Program-made: the position numbers and the translations under genes
In this document: positions 18,452 through 27,228 of the stretch, piece after piece
Position numbering within the stretch: position 1 is the stretch's first letter
Layout: each line of letters opens with the position of its first letter
Assembly (NCBI RefSeq): GCF_025717515.1
Contig: NZ_JAJIRN010000011.1
Span: forward strand, 1 to 64,000
From: Roseateles oligotrophus
GTDB lineage: Bacteria; Pseudomonadota; Gammaproteobacteria; Burkholderiales; Burkholderiaceae_C
Direction of reading: 5' to 3'
DNA length: 64,000 bases
Notes under the pieces: model-generated
Database searches by the model: none
Told to the model about the DNA's origin: nothing
What the model saw: only the letters and a program-made list of their open reading frames with translations

Positions 18452-18637
18452 TCAACGCGCCGGTTGCGCCTGCCCAGAGATCACCACGGGGTCCAAGCGC
18501 CATAGCATCGGCGTGCTGCCTTCAGGGGTGAAGAACAAAGCATCGACCAAGCTGATGACCAAAAGCAAAATCAACGCCACCAACAAGGCGGTATGCAGTC
18601 CAGACTCGGAGAAGGTGTGAATCTTGTTGCTACTCAT
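18452..18637 (-). CDS. Small single-span membrane protein, hypothetical
   Basis: This 61-residue protein has a very good Shine-Dalgarno sequence (AAGGAG, seven bases before the ATG). A short polar N-terminus (MSSNKIHTFSESG) is followed by a strongly hydrophobic span LHTALLVALILLLVISLVDA and a short tail ending in GQAQPAR. No family was recognised. It is convergent with the LytTR regulator (15 bases apart) and downstream of the aminopeptidase terminator, so it has its own promoter. Confidence 0.65.
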   Translation of the reverse strand: MSSNKIHTFSESGLHTALLVALILLLVISLVDALFFTPEGSTPMLWRLDPVVISGQAQPAR

Positions 18638-18718
18638 GATGGGCTCCTTGACAGAAATCATCGATTCCCTAATGCCTACTTTAAGGTGAGTCAAGGGTTT
18701 CTACCAGGTGCTTAAGCA

Positions 18719-18751
18719 TAAAAAAAGCGCAGTAAAACTGCGCTTTTTTGA
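18719..18751. terminator. Strong bidirectional hairpin terminator
   Basis: AAAAAAGCGCAG and CTGCGCTTTTTT form a stem with a TAAAA loop. It lies just after the stop of the minus-strand aminopeptidase gene and is the likely terminator of that transcript. Confidence 0.88.
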
Positions 18752-18767
18752 TCGCATTTGCCGAGCG

Positions 18768-20576
18768 TCAAATTGCTTGCGTTCGCAAATGCAACCAAGC
18801 CAGCGCAGGGCCTGACAGCAAAGGCGCAAGCCGCTCACGCACCACGACGTGATACCGGTTCAGCCAATCGATGTTTTCGGCGCCTAGCAGGCCAAAGTCA
18901 ATGCAGCGGGTGTCGATCGGGCACAGCGTCAAGGTTTCGAACGCCAACATCTCGCCAAACTGGTTGTTCTCGGGCGTTTGCAGTGCCACATTGAGGACCA
19001 GATTCTCAATCCTAACGCCCCATTTGCCGGGTCGATAGATGCCCGGCTCGATCGAGGTAATCATGCCTTGCTCCATCGCCATATTGGCGTCCGGCAGTGC
19101 TTTGGAAATGGACTGCGGGCCTTCGTGCACATTCATGAAGTAACCGACGCCGTGGCCGGTGCCGTGGCCGTAGTCCAGGCCGTGCTCCCACATTGGCGCC
19201 CGCGCCAATGCGTCGAGCATGGGGCTGAGCGTACCGCGCGGAAAGCAGGCACGCGACAAGGCAAGCGTGCTTTTCAGTACCAGGGTGTAGTCGCGCTTTT
19301 GCTCGGCTGAAACTTCGCCAATCGGCCAAACCCGGGTGATATCGGTGGTGCCGCCCAGATATTGGGCGCCGGAGTCGATCAACAGCAATCCGTTGCCCTC
19401 GATCACCGCATGTGAGGCCCGCGTCGCCCTGTAATGCGGCATTGCGCCATTCGCGTTGAAGCCGGCGATGGTGGGGAAGCTCAAGCCCACAAAGCCCGGC
19501 CGCCTGGCGCGAGCGGCGCTCAAATGTTCGTCAACGCTCAACTCGGTCAGGCGCTCGCGCCCTTGGGCTTGCTCGAACCAGGCATAGAACTCGCACATCG
19601 CGGCACCGTCTTGCACCATTGCTTTGCGCACGAACTGTGCCTCCGCCGCGGTCTTGCGGCTCTTTGCCAGCGTGCTCGGATTGATCGCCTCCAGCACCGT
19701 CGCATGGGCGGGCACGGCCTCACGCAAGCCCAGTGTGACGCGGCGCGGGTCCATCAAGACGCGGGCTTGTTGCGGCAGGGCCGCCAGCGCGGCCGGCGCT
19801 GAACCATAGGGGGCGACCTGCACGCCATCTGCATTCAATCGAGCCAGCAAGGCCGCATCAATTTTTCCACCGTCCACAAATAGCGTGGCCGAGTCCGCGC
19901 TGAGCAAGGTATGGGCCATGAACACCGGGTTGTAGTCAACGTCGGCGCCGCGCAGATTGAACAGCCAAGCGCTGTCATCGACGCTGGAAATGAAATGATG
20001 GCTGGCCCCGATGCGAGCCATTGCCGTACGTATATCGGCCAATTTTTCGGCCCGGGAGACCACCGCCTGGGGCGGCAGATGCTCGTATATCTGACCCGCC
20101 GGCAGGCCCGGCCGAGCCGGCCAGATACGGTCGATCAGATCCAGGTCGGTACGCAACTGAATGCCGGCACGCTGCATCGCGACTCGCAACTGCTGGGCCA
20201 GCGCCAAGCCCAGGATCTGACCGTCTACCGCCAAGCTTTGACCGGCCTGCAGTTGGGCTGAAATCCAGTCAAGGTAATGGGTGGCGGCTGCGGTCGGGAT
20301 CTTCTCCAGCGCGATGCCGGTGCCGGCCAATTCGGTTTCGGCCTGGGTCCAGTAGCGGCTGTCCGCAAATACGGCGGCGCGCTCCAGGGTCACCACCAAG
20401 GTACCGACCGAACCGGTAAAGCCGGAAAGCCACTGCCGACCTTGCCAGCGCTCGGGCAAGTACTCTGATAAATGCGGGTCGCTTGAAGGTATCAGGCAGG
20501 CGTGCACGCCGAGTGCTTTCATCGCATCGCGCAGTCTCTCGATGCGCAACATAACTTCTGAAGTGCGGGTATCCAT
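18768..20576 (-). CDS. Aminopeptidase P family (Xaa-Pro aminopeptidase), three-domain type
   Basis: This 602-residue metallopeptidase removes N-terminal residues that precede proline. Two creatinase-like N-terminal domains are followed by a pita-bread catalytic domain. The dinuclear metal ligands are visible: D and D in LLIDSGAQYLGGTTDITRVW, H in GHGTGHGVGYF, E in TSIEPGIYRPG and a C-terminal E in MLAFETLTLCP. The three-domain length matches eukaryotic cytosolic APP1-like enzymes, not E. coli PepP (about 440). The start MDTRTSEVM has GGAG eight bases upstream; the open frame runs 40 codons further and would overlap the next gene. Confidence 0.92.
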   Translation of the reverse strand: MDTRTSEVMLRIERLRDAMKALGVHACLIPSSDPHLSEYLPERWQGRQWLSGFTGSVGTLVVTLERAAVFADSRYWTQAETELAGTGIALEKIPTAAATHYLDWISAQLQAGQSLAVDGQILGLALAQQLRVAMQRAGIQLRTDLDLIDRIWPARPGLPAGQIYEHLPPQAVVSRAEKLADIRTAMARIGASHHFISSVDDSAWLFNLRGADVDYNPVFMAHTLLSADSATLFVDGGKIDAALLARLNADGVQVAPYGSAPAALAALPQQARVLMDPRRVTLGLREAVPAHATVLEAINPSTLAKSRKTAAEAQFVRKAMVQDGAAMCEFYAWFEQAQGRERLTELSVDEHLSAARARRPGFVGLSFPTIAGFNANGAMPHYRATRASHAVIEGNGLLLIDSGAQYLGGTTDITRVWPIGEVSAEQKRDYTLVLKSTLALSRACFPRGTLSPMLDALARAPMWEHGLDYGHGTGHGVGYFMNVHEGPQSISKALPDANMAMEQGMITSIEPGIYRPGKWGVRIENLVLNVALQTPENNQFGEMLAFETLTLCPIDTRCIDFGLLGAENIDWLNRYHVVVRERLAPLLSGPALAWLHLRTQAI

Positions 20577-20677
20577 ATCTTGTCTCCGCCGGGGCAGGCG
20601 AGGCCGGGTAGGCTTCGCTGACCGAGCTTGCTTTAAGGTGGTTGAGGCTGGCGCGGATTGTAGGTGCGGGCAGCGAT

Positions 20678-23200
20678 TCAACTGAGCGGCAGCCACAACT
20701 CGAAGACGGCGCCGCCCTCAACATGGTTGTGGGCCGAGACCCCGCCGCCATGGGCAAACATGATTTTGCGGCAAACGGCCAGGCCCAGGCCGGTGCCGCC
20801 GGCACTCTCCTTGGTCAGGGAGCTCTGTGAAAAGGGCGTGAAGATACTCTCCAATTCGGCTGGAGGAATGCCCGGCCCGAGGTCATGCACGCTGATACAA
20901 AGCTCTGTGCCATCTTGGTGTGCCTTGATGGTGACCTGGCTGGTTTCGGGGGCCAGGCGCAACGCGTTGTCCAGCACATTGCGCAGCGCTTGCTGGAGAC
21001 GTTCCGCATCAACTGCGGCGATCAAGGGTTGCTCGGGCAATTGCAGTTTCAGCTTGATTGATCGCTTGTCGGCTGCCTCTGCATGCTCATCGATCAAGGT
21101 CTTGATGAGCGGCACCAAATCCTGTTCGGTCAAGATCAAATGGCCGATGGTGCTTTCTAGTCGCGACAGGTCAAGCAGGTTGTTGACCAGTTCCAGCATC
21201 CGTTGCCCCGAGGCCTGTATGCGAGCGAACATGTCCTGCAAACGAGGCTTGTCGCCGCTTCGGTTCACGCCCAGTTCGGAGAACCCGATGATGCTCTGCA
21301 GCGGCGTGCGCAATTCATGGCTCATATTGGCAACGAACTCGGTTTTGATATTGTTGGCACGCTCCGCGGCATCTCGGGCTTCGCCAATTTGGCGCTCTGC
21401 CTCTACGAAGCGGCTGATGTCGATCGCGCTTCCCAGCAAGCCGGCGATCGCGCCATTGGCATCGGTGAACACGGCACGATGCGTCAAAAAGTCCCGCTCG
21501 CGTTCCCTGATCTCCAGATGTTCGCTGCCACCCTGGGACATCAACCGGGCGTCCTGCAACTCGACCGGCTCGGCAAGGCTCGCCGGTCTGAGTTCGCTCA
21601 GCCTGCGCCCAAGCGCCAGGTTTTTGTCGACCCCGGTCATATCGCTCCAGGCTTGATTGACCATCACAAAGCGAAGGGCGCTGTCCTTGGCGAAAATCGG
21701 AATCGGGCAAACGTCGATCAGCCGTGCCGTGAAATCCAGCTGAGTCTGCAGTCGCTGGCGCGCGTCTTCGCGTTCGGTCACATCCAGAGCGAAGCCCACG
21801 AAACCGGATACGCCGCCTTCATTCGGCTTGACCGCGGTGACGACCACTTCCAAGACACGTTGGCGGCTATCGGGTGCCGCCAGGCGCAGGATGACCGGCA
21901 GGTTCAAAAAACCAGTGGTTCTGCGGAACAGGCCGCGTGCCTTGTGCTTGTCCCGCGGATCGATCAAGGCTTCAAATGGCTGACCCAGCAAGGAGTCGAT
22001 GCTTTTGGCGCCCAAAAAATCGACATGGTTGACGAACTGCAGCAGACCATTGGAATCGGTGTGGAACATCAACTCCTGTACGTTTTGGATCAACAGGCTT
22101 TGCTCGCGCGCTTTGCTGGCCAAGCTCTCGTGAGTGGTCACCAATTCGCGTTTTGCATGCTCATAAACATTGAGCGCCCGCCAAGAGAACGTACCCAGGG
22201 CCATCATCAAGACCAATCCCACCAGAGTCATCAGCACCACCGCTTGGGCGTAACTCTGCATCCGCTCCCAGATTTGGGTGCCCGGCAATTCAACCAGCAG
22301 CACCAGCGGATGGCCGGCAATACGCTGGAAACTTCCGGTACTGTTCAAACCCATCAAACCTATGGCGCGATAGCTGCCGCTCTCCCGGTCGGGTAAAAGG
22401 TCCTTGAAGACCGTGTGTGTTTCGGCTGCGGTGGCAGATGTTCCTTGCAGGCGCTGGCTGGCGGCAATCATTTCACCATCAAGGCCAAGTATTGCTGTTT
22501 GCTGGCCATGGTCTTCCACCAAGCGGTCCAAAATCTTGGCGAAGGATTCGGGCTTCAATATCGCCACCCAATAGCGGACACCGCGCTCGGTTTGTTGAAC
22601 CAGGGTCAGTGGGAGCATTGACTGCTGGTTCGGATTGGCGGGCTTTTGGGGTGGCTGCAATTCGGCATGAGGCGGTGGACTTGCACCCAAGTCCGTCAAG
22701 TCCGCCAAATCCCGCCCAGGCAAAATACGGCCCAGACCGGCGGGCTGGGCTTGCCCTTGCAACTGTAGTTGGAGCAGGGAGACCTTGCGCCCCACATTGC
22801 GAGGCGAACTGCTGGCCAGCACCAGCCCCTGGGCGTCCAGCAAGGAAAAGCTTCGCACCTCAGGCAACTTGTTCGCAGACAAGGCCAGTAGCGTATTCAA
22901 CGTCGCCGTTTCGGCTGTTTCCACCTGCCCGGCGAAGGACTGAACCATGCCGAGCAGCGCCAGATCGACACTTTTCAAGGTCTGGCTGATATGGACCTCG
23001 AGAGCCCGAACGTACAACTCGTTTTGTTCTCGCCCGATTTGACTCTGTTGGCGGTATTCGAGCGCTATGAATCCTGTCGCCAGAAGGATCAAGATTGAAC
23101 TCAGCAAGGCTGCGCCGCTGATTGCCAGACGGCTTTTCAACCATGAGGGCAGGGTTGGCGTTGCTGACGACGGTTCAGTAGTCGTCATGACTGTTGGCAT
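20678..23200 (-). CDS. Membrane PAS sensor histidine kinase
   Basis: This 840-residue kinase has an N-terminal membrane helix (about 25-50). A periplasmic PDC/dCache-like sensor of about 270 residues (VHISQTLKSVDLALLGM, SFSLLDAQGLVLASSS) follows, then a second membrane helix (VVLMTLVGLVLMMALG). Two PAS domains precede a HisKA domain with SHELRTPLQSIIGFSEL and an HATPase domain (NVLDNALRLAPETS, DLGPGIPPAELESIF, GGTGLGLAVCRKI). There is no receiver domain and no response regulator nearby, so the partner is elsewhere. It lies between the aminopeptidase and the kyn operon without an obvious link to either. Confidence 0.92.
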   Translation of the reverse strand: MPTVMTTTEPSSATPTLPSWLKSRLAISGAALLSSILILLATGFIALEYRQQSQIGREQNELYVRALEVHISQTLKSVDLALLGMVQSFAGQVETAETATLNTLLALSANKLPEVRSFSLLDAQGLVLASSSPRNVGRKVSLLQLQLQGQAQPAGLGRILPGRDLADLTDLGASPPPHAELQPPQKPANPNQQSMLPLTLVQQTERGVRYWVAILKPESFAKILDRLVEDHGQQTAILGLDGEMIAASQRLQGTSATAAETHTVFKDLLPDRESGSYRAIGLMGLNSTGSFQRIAGHPLVLLVELPGTQIWERMQSYAQAVVLMTLVGLVLMMALGTFSWRALNVYEHAKRELVTTHESLASKAREQSLLIQNVQELMFHTDSNGLLQFVNHVDFLGAKSIDSLLGQPFEALIDPRDKHKARGLFRRTTGFLNLPVILRLAAPDSRQRVLEVVVTAVKPNEGGVSGFVGFALDVTEREDARQRLQTQLDFTARLIDVCPIPIFAKDSALRFVMVNQAWSDMTGVDKNLALGRRLSELRPASLAEPVELQDARLMSQGGSEHLEIRERERDFLTHRAVFTDANGAIAGLLGSAIDISRFVEAERQIGEARDAAERANNIKTEFVANMSHELRTPLQSIIGFSELGVNRSGDKPRLQDMFARIQASGQRMLELVNNLLDLSRLESTIGHLILTEQDLVPLIKTLIDEHAEAADKRSIKLKLQLPEQPLIAAVDAERLQQALRNVLDNALRLAPETSQVTIKAHQDGTELCISVHDLGPGIPPAELESIFTPFSQSSLTKESAGGTGLGLAVCRKIMFAHGGGVSAHNHVEGGAVFELWLPLS

Positions 23201-23430
23201 GCAGCTCGCCCGTTTGCTCTGGTGCGGATTGGGCTATAGATGGCAAGACTTGACCCCCAACCGTCGGGGATCAAGGTTAAATCTATCGGTCCAAGTGCTT
23301 GAGGCATCACAAGACTCTCTGCTGTCCCACCCGGCTCCACTCGACTCTATTGGTCGAATTTGCTTGTTGCTCACTTTATAGCAAAAGGCCGAGTGCTTGA
23401 CTCAAACAATTACGCTCCATCTGCATGCCA

Positions 23431-24279
23431 TTAAAGCTCGGTGCGCAACGCCCACAGCTCGGGGAACAAGACCACGTCAAGCATCTTGCGCAAATAGCCG
23501 ACACCCGAGGTGCCGCCGGTACCGCGCTTGAAGCCAATCACTCGCTCCACCGTGGTCACGTGACGAAAGCGCCAGAGCCGGAAGGCATCTTCCAGATCCA
23601 CCAATTCTTCGCCCATTTGGTAGAGATCCCAATTTTTTTCGGGCTCGCGGTAGACCGTCAGCCAAGCCGCTTTGACTCCTTCATCAAGCGAGCGAGGTTG
23701 TGTCCAGTCGCGCTCCAGCGCGTCCGCCGGTACCTTGATACCGCGCCTTGCCAGCAGGCGCAGCACCTCGTCATACAGCGAGGGCGCGCGCCATGCGGCC
23801 TCAACTTCAGCCAATAAGGCGGGCCGGTGAGCGTGGGGTTTGAGCATGGCCGCATTCTTGTTGCCCAGCATGAATTCGATGCGCCGGTATTGGGCGCTTT
23901 GGAAGCCGCTGCTATTGGAGAGGTACGGTCGAATAGCGGTGTACTCCGGCGGCGTCATCGTGGCCAGCACGTCCCAGGCGTGGACCAGTTGCTCCATGAT
24001 GCGTGAGACCCTTGCCAGCATTTTGAACGCGGCCGGCAGTTGATCATTCGCCACACAAGCCACAGCCGCTTGCATCTCGTGCAGCATCAGCTTCATCCAC
24101 AGCTCCGAGGTCTGGTGCTGGACGATGAAGAGCATCTCGTTGTGCTCGGGCGAGAGCGGCTGCTGGGCGCCGAGGATCTGGTCGAGCTTCAGATAGTCGC
24201 CGTAGCTCATATCGTTGGAGAAATCGAGTTGTGCCCCCTCTTCTTTGACGATGTTCTCTGGCTGGTGTGGGCAACTCAT
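23431..24279 (-). CDS. kynA: Tryptophan 2,3-dioxygenase
   Basis: This 282-residue haem enzyme opens the indole ring of L-tryptophan to N-formylkynurenine, the first step of the kynurenine route. It has the family motifs [27 protein letters not shown] (with the proximal substrate-pocket residues) and the C-terminal [16 protein letters not shown]. The start ATG overlaps the kynU stop by four bases (ATGA) and is preceded by AAGGAG. The preceding 13 codons belong to the kynU end. It is the last gene of the kynB-kynU-kynA operon. Confidence 0.97.
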   Translation of the reverse strand: MSCPHQPENIVKEEGAQLDFSNDMSYGDYLKLDQILGAQQPLSPEHNEMLFIVQHQTSELWMKLMLHEMQAAVACVANDQLPAAFKMLARVSRIMEQLVHAWDVLATMTPPEYTAIRPYLSNSSGFQSAQYRRIEFMLGNKNAAMLKPHAHRPALLAEVEAAWRAPSLYDEVLRLLARRGIKVPADALERDWTQPRSLDEGVKAAWLTVYREPEKNWDLYQMGEELVDLEDAFRLWRFRHVTTVERVIGFKRGTGGTSGVGYLRKMLDVVLFPELWALRTEL

Positions 24280-25574
24280 GTCACTGCTCCTTTTTCGTTG
24301 AACTCGGGTCGTTGCCACTCTTTGTTCTTCAGCACCTGGACCAGATGCTCGACGGCGTCGTAGACATCGGCAAAACCGATGTAGAGCGGCGTGAAGCCGA
24401 AGCGCAAGATGTGAGGCATGTCTTTCAGTCGTGCCGGGTCACCGGCGCGGAAATCGCCGATCACGCCGCGCGCAATCAAGGCTTGAATCACCGCGTAGCC
24501 GGCCTCATGCAGCGGCTCGTCAAGGCTCAAGCAGACCTGGCTGCCGCGCTGCAATTCATCGCGAGGCGAGGCGAGGCGCACGCCCAAACTGGCGCAGCGC
24601 GACTCGGCCAATTCGATAAATAGCTCGGTCAGTGCGATCGACTTTTTGCGCAATGCCGCCATGCCGCCGATGGCCTCGGCTGCCAGCACCGTGTCAACGC
24701 CGCACTCCAATGCTGCCAGGGAGAGCAGCGCCGGCGTGCCGCAGATATAACGCTTGATGCCAGCGGCCGGTTGGTAGTCGGGCGTGAACTGGAATGGCGC
24801 GGCGTGACCCAGCCAGCCCGACAAGGGCTGCCAGAAACGCTCGGCATGTTTGGGGTGAGCCCATACAAAGGCCGGCGCACCGGGGCCGCCGTTCAGGTAT
24901 TTGTAGCCGCAGCCCACCGCGAAGTCGGCATCGGCACCGTTCAAGTCGACGGGCACGGCGCCGGCCGAATGGGCCAAGTCCCAGATTACCAGCGCACCCG
25001 CCGCGTGAGCGGCGGCGGTGACGGTCTTCATATCGTGCCTATAGCCGGTCCGGTAGTTGACCTCGGTCAGCATCAGCACGGCCAGTTCGCTGTTCAGCGC
25101 CGCCGGGATTTCATCCACCCCGTCGACCAGGTGCAGACGCAAACCATGCTGCTCCGCCAGGCTCTGGGCAATATAGAGATCGGTGGGGAAGTTGCTGCGC
25201 TCGGAGACGATCAGCTTGCGCGTCGGCCCATCCTCTTTTGCAATGCGCAGTGCCGCCGACAAAACCTTGTACAAATTCAGCGAGGTCGAATCGGCAACGA
25301 TCAACTCACCGGGCCGGGCGCCGACCAAGCGCGCTATCTTGTCGCCGATGCGTCCGGGCAGGTCGATCCAGCCGGCGCTGTTCCAGCTCTTGATCAAGTC
25401 CTGACCCCATTCCTTCTGAATCACCTCTTGCACTCGGCCGAGGGTCGCTCGCGGCAATACGCCCAGCGAGTTGCCGTCCAGATAGATGGTGCCGACAGGT
25501 AAATCGAATTGCAGCTTCAGCTCACGCAGCGGATCTTCCTGATCCAGTACGTCGCAATCTTGCTTTGTGGTCAT
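24276..25574 (-). CDS. kynU: Kynureninase
   Basis: This 432-residue PLP enzyme cleaves kynurenine to anthranilate and alanine. The PLP lysine is in [17 protein letters not shown], the aspartate in [16 protein letters not shown], and the N-terminal IYLDGNSLG is typical. The start at MTTKQDCD has GGAGAAG upstream; the open frame runs 11 codons further into a small duplication of the kynB 3' end. It is the middle gene of the operon and its stop overlaps the kynA start. Confidence 0.97.
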   Translation of the reverse strand: MTTKQDCDVLDQEDPLRELKLQFDLPVGTIYLDGNSLGVLPRATLGRVQEVIQKEWGQDLIKSWNSAGWIDLPGRIGDKIARLVGARPGELIVADSTSLNLYKVLSAALRIAKEDGPTRKLIVSERSNFPTDLYIAQSLAEQHGLRLHLVDGVDEIPAALNSELAVLMLTEVNYRTGYRHDMKTVTAAAHAAGALVIWDLAHSAGAVPVDLNGADADFAVGCGYKYLNGGPGAPAFVWAHPKHAERFWQPLSGWLGHAAPFQFTPDYQPAAGIKRYICGTPALLSLAALECGVDTVLAAEAIGGMAALRKKSIALTELFIELAESRCASLGVRLASPRDELQRGSQVCLSLDEPLHEAGYAVIQALIARGVIGDFRAGDPARLKDMPHILRFGFTPLYIGFADVYDAVEHLVQVLKNKEWQRPEFNEKGAVT

Positions 25575-25602
25575 CGCAGCTTCTCCAGAGTTCAAAAGTT
25601 CA

Positions 25603-25648
25603 CGCAAGATGGCGCGAAGTAATTAGAGCTCGCGCAAGATGGCGCGAA
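25603..25648. repeat. Short tandem duplication of the kynB 3' end
   Basis: The 16-base unit CGCAAGATGGCGCGAA occurs at 25603-25618 and 25633-25648, a 30-base period. The second copy encodes the last residues of KynB (RAILRE on the minus strand) and the first lies just beyond its stop, in the short kynB-kynU gap. It looks like a local duplication spanning the stop codon. Confidence 0.85.
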
Positions 25649-26246
25649 CGGGCGAGGCACAGGCCCCGGCTAATTTGAGCGGCAAGGCGATCAATTCATA
25701 GTCGCCCTCGGCCACCTCGTCCAACACCAGATTCTCCAGCACGCGCAGGTTCAGGCGCAGCAGTTGCTGATGGCTGGCCAGTAGTTTGCTGCTGGCCGGA
25801 TCCACCGAGGGCGTGTCCAGACCAATCAGCTTGACGCCCAGGCCGGCCAGCCAATCGACGGTGTCCGGCGCAAAGGCGCTGAAGTCCGGGTTCCATTCGG
25901 TGTCGGCGCTTTGGCAGCAGCGCACCAAGACGCGCGCCGGCATCAAGGCGGCAGCATGTCTGAGATGCTCGATCTGTATCAACGGGCCGCAGTTGATCGC
26001 ATGGATCACGCGGCAAGGGCCCAAATAGGCTTGCAGCTCGACCTCGGCACTGCTGGCCGCACCATTGGCGTAATGCAGTGGTGCATCGGCATGCGCGCCT
26101 ACATGAGGCGACATCGTGATCGCGCTGAGGTTGACCGGGCAATCGGCAGAAAGTCTGGCGGTCCATTTCAGTCTGAATGGCTCATCGCCCGGGAAGATCG
26201 GCGACTGCTCCGATACCTGCGGTGAGATGTCCCAAATACGTTTCAT
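25623..26246 (-). CDS. kynB: Kynurenine formamidase (arylformamidase)
   Basis: This 207-residue cyclase-family hydrolase converts N-formylkynurenine to kynurenine. It has the metal-binding signature in SPHVGAHADAPLHY and the N-terminal IWDISPQVSEQSPIFPGDEP typical of KynB; a second conserved segment is LIGLDTPSVDPASS. It is the first gene of kynB-kynU-kynA, which together turn tryptophan into anthranilate. A 363-base region upstream should hold the operon promoter. Confidence 0.96.
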   Translation of the reverse strand: MKRIWDISPQVSEQSPIFPGDEPFRLKWTARLSADCPVNLSAITMSPHVGAHADAPLHYANGAASSAEVELQAYLGPCRVIHAINCGPLIQIEHLRHAAALMPARVLVRCCQSADTEWNPDFSAFAPDTVDWLAGLGVKLIGLDTPSVDPASSKLLASHQQLLRLNLRVLENLVLDEVAEGDYELIALPLKLAGACASPVRAILREL

Positions 26247-26609
26247 GCGTGAGGCTTTCGAGGCTGAGTGACGATGGCGGGGCAGACCATAACAATGCTG
26301 CAGCCGCCGTGGTGTCGGTTAATTCCAACATTGAGCGCGCGCCCTGGCGAGGCCAGATCGGAACAAATTATCTTGTTGAGCATTTTGCTCGGCCAGTCGG
26401 ATTGAATGGTGCTGGGTTGCTATGCGCACAAGTACAGCGTTACTTTCAGCCCTGAAAACGAAGCCGAATTGGCTTGATTTCATGGGGCAGGGCGCGCTTG
26501 CCCCTGCGGCAGTCGCTTTGTGCTGTGGAGCCATTCGGCCCATGGCTCAACATCAAATTTGCATATTCCCTCAGTAAATTGCATCGAATCCACAAACAGG
26601 AGGGTTTCG
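26247..26609. other. Divergent regulatory region between kynB and the first PEP-CTERM gene
   Basis: There is no convincing gene. Two adjacent palindromes, AACAA-ATTATC-TTGTT (26362-26377) and GAGCA-TTT-TGCTC (26378-26390), lie about 115-145 bases before the kynB start. The pair resembles sites of Lrp/AsnC-type regulators, and an Lrp-type protein (KynR) controls kyn genes in Pseudomonas; binding here is inference. No Pho box is visible before the PEP-CTERM gene. Confidence 0.35.
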
Positions 26610-27197
26610 ATGAGGAAAAATTTGCATTTGCTGCGCGGTGTTTTGGCCGCTGGCGTTCTAACGGTGGCGACTTTGCCGGCGGCTATGGCCGCCAGCATCA
26701 CGACGGTTTTGAGCTTCGATGATTTGGCCGATGGCGTCTTGCCCGCCGGCTATGGCGGCTTGGACTGGTCGACCGCCGGTTGGACCGCTTTTTCAATCCC
26801 TGCCGCGCCCTACAGCGCCCATTCGGGTACCGGCCGCGTGACGACCGGCTTCATGGCCGATGACGCGAGCAGCGCAATTCGCTTTGCTCAAATGACCACC
26901 TTCGACGGCGCATTCTTCGCCGGCCAGGGCGGCGCTGTGTTGAGTTTCGAGCTCTACCTGGGTGGCCAGAAGGTGCACAGCTCGGCAACTCTTGACCCCT
27001 CGGCGGCCCCGAGCTTTCTGGCCAGTGGTTATGCCGGCCTGGTCGATATGGTGCAGGTCAAGAGCGTCAACCATGGCGAATTCGTGATGGACGATTTCAC
27101 GTTCACGCAAGCCGTGCCCGAGCCGCATAGCTACGCCTTGCTGCTGGCGGGTCTGCTGGCTGTGGGTGTCGCGACACGCCGCCAACAGTCCCGTTGA
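26610..27197 (+). CDS. PEP-CTERM sorting domain protein
   Basis: This 195-residue exported protein has a strong Shine-Dalgarno sequence (AGGAGG). A signal peptide ends near ATLPAAMAAS, followed by a beta-rich body starting SITTVLSFDDLADGVLPAGY. The C-terminal sorting signal AVPEPHSYALLLAGLL plus a basic tail is a textbook PEP-CTERM motif (VPEP, hydrophobic helix, arginines). Such proteins are processed by an exosortase and are tied to exopolysaccharide. It is followed 31 bases later by the phospholipase C gene on the same strand; co-transcription is likely. Confidence 0.9.
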   Translation: MRKNLHLLRGVLAAGVLTVATLPAAMAASITTVLSFDDLADGVLPAGYGGLDWSTAGWTAFSIPAAPYSAHSGTGRVTTGFMADDASSAIRFAQMTTFDGAFFAGQGGAVLSFELYLGGQKVHSSATLDPSAAPSFLASGYAGLVDMVQVKSVNHGEFVMDDFTFTQAVPEPHSYALLLAGLLAVGVATRRQQSR

Positions 27198-27228
27198 GCC
27201 TTCAATCTCACTTCACAAAGCTCCCACC

